5,857 nucleotides of DNA from contig CALFYC010000101.1 of assembly GCA_937952895.1 (NCBI GenBank), positions 1 to 5,857 of the forward strand, written 5' to 3'. Shown in pieces: positions 5,620 to 5,857 of this stretch. Each line of letters begins with the position of its first letter. The first letter of the stretch is position 1. Origin of the DNA: an uncultured Neisseriaceae bacterium. GTDB taxonomy: Bacteria; Pseudomonadota; Gammaproteobacteria; Burkholderiales; UBA11063. The translations under genes and the position numbers were made by a program. A model generated the notes under the pieces. The model saw only the letters and a program-made list of their open reading frames with translations. It was not told where the DNA came from and searched no databases.

Positions 5620-5627
5620 ACCTTCTT
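5620..5627 (-). promoter_or_regulatory. Ribosome binding site AAGAAGGT for the 91-aa gene
   Basis: AAGAAGGT ends 5 nt before the ATG at 5614 and overlaps the stop codon of the upstream partial gene, so the two genes are probably translated in coupling. Confidence 0.6.
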
Positions 5628-5842
5628 AAACCCAATTATGTATAATAGGAAGTGCATGTTTTAGCATAATGCCAATAGCATACCCTTCATCTGTTGTTAT
5701 AGGAATGCTAATGTTTTGCTTGCTTCCATCCTGGGAATTTTGCAAAACACTTAAAAACCATCCCTTATCGCCATTTAATTTTAATTTAATGGTTTTATTT
5801 GTCCCATTAAATTCGTGAAATAGCTCTACCTCGCCTCCAGAA
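5626..5842 (-). CDS. C-terminal part of a protein with a Whirly-like ssDNA-binding pattern (5' end missing)
   Basis: The frame is open from the right adapter junction to TAA at 5626-5628, giving the last 71 residues. The order is strand (TIKLKL), turn with Asp-Lys-Gly, strand (GWFLSVLQN), strand (QNISIPITTDEG), then a helix ending in ALPIIHNWV. This layout resembles the C-terminal half of Whirly-domain proteins: K…DG.G.F.LSV…..SVPVTK.E…L…F.LPYLMGW. The shared marks are the FLSV strand, the I/V-P-I/V-T turn before the helix, and LP.I..W at the end. Whirly proteins bind single-stranded DNA. This is a by-eye similarity of spacing and key residues, so the fold is inferred. The gene sits first in the visible operon, where PRTRC E might be expected; I could not match it to E. 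It ends 11 nt before the next ATG. Confidence 0.6.
5783..5813. repeat. 10-bp perfect inverted repeat inside the Whirly-like gene
   Basis: AATTTAATGG (5783-5792) and CCATTAAATT (5804-5813) are exact reverse complements separated by 11 bases. The arms are AT-rich and there is no following T-tract in the gene direction. It could be a protein-binding site or a chance product of AT-rich coding sequence. Confidence 0.5.
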
Positions 5843-5857
5843 AGATCGGAAGAGCGT
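5843..5857. other. Illumina adapter remnant (right contig end)
   Basis: AGATCGGAAGAGCGT is exactly the start of the Illumina TruSeq read-through adapter. Biological sequence ends at 5842. The partial gene at this end should not be translated through these bases. Confidence 0.98.

Noticed and set aside
1..5857. Terminal inverted repeat or circular element
   Set aside because: The end match is adapter sequence. Joining base 9 to base 5842 puts the outgoing gene in a different frame from the incoming Whirly-like gene, and no genomic overlap between the ends is visible.

Overview
This window is a 5.8 kb AT-rich contig (by eye about 30% GC) in which every supportable gene lies on the minus strand, so transcription runs from high to low coordinates. 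Both ends carry Illumina TruSeq adapter remnants (1-8 and 5843-5857). The biological sequence is therefore 9-5842, and the first and last genes are cut by the assembly, not by nature. The sequence does not name a host. The low GC, tight gene packing, 1-nt gene overlaps and plasmid/phage-type cassette suggest an accessory element (plasmid, prophage or phage) of a low-GC bacterium.

The core is a divergent PRTRC cassette (ParB-Related, ThiF-Related Cassette), a ubiquitin-conjugation-like system of unknown function that is mostly known from plasmids. In transcription order the window holds: the C-terminal end of a protein with a Whirly-like ssDNA-binding pattern (5626-5842); an Ala/Leu-rich 91-aa protein (5339-5614); a 66-aa PRTRC-C/ubiquitin-like protein (5115-5315); an intrinsic terminator (5079-5105); a 96-aa protein of unknown function (4788-5078); a 406-aa protein at the PRTRC-F position (3568-4788); an E2-like PRTRC-B (2852-3568); a JAMM/JAB isopeptidase-like PRTRC-A (1699-2850); an E1-like PRTRC ThiF (370-1689); and the first 131 codons of an unknown gene (9-401) that starts inside the ThiF gene. 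The order C-F-B-A-ThiF matches the order I recall for classical PRTRC loci. No ParB gene is visible, but it could lie outside the cut ends.

Read together, the genes offer a modifier (C), an activating enzyme (ThiF), a conjugating enzyme with a Cys in a CWG motif (B) and a metalloprotease with a complete HxHx7SxxD motif (A). Several points are unusual. The modifier has no C-terminal Gly-Gly. The E1-like and JAB proteins carry long C-terminal extensions. A terminator hairpin separates the small modifier genes from the enzyme genes. A second, very terminator-like hairpin with a T7 tract lies inside the last open reading frame. Intergenic gaps are at most 36 nt, and no stretch over 300 bases lacks a gene. 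No tRNA, rRNA, CRISPR array, IS element or convincing promoter was seen.
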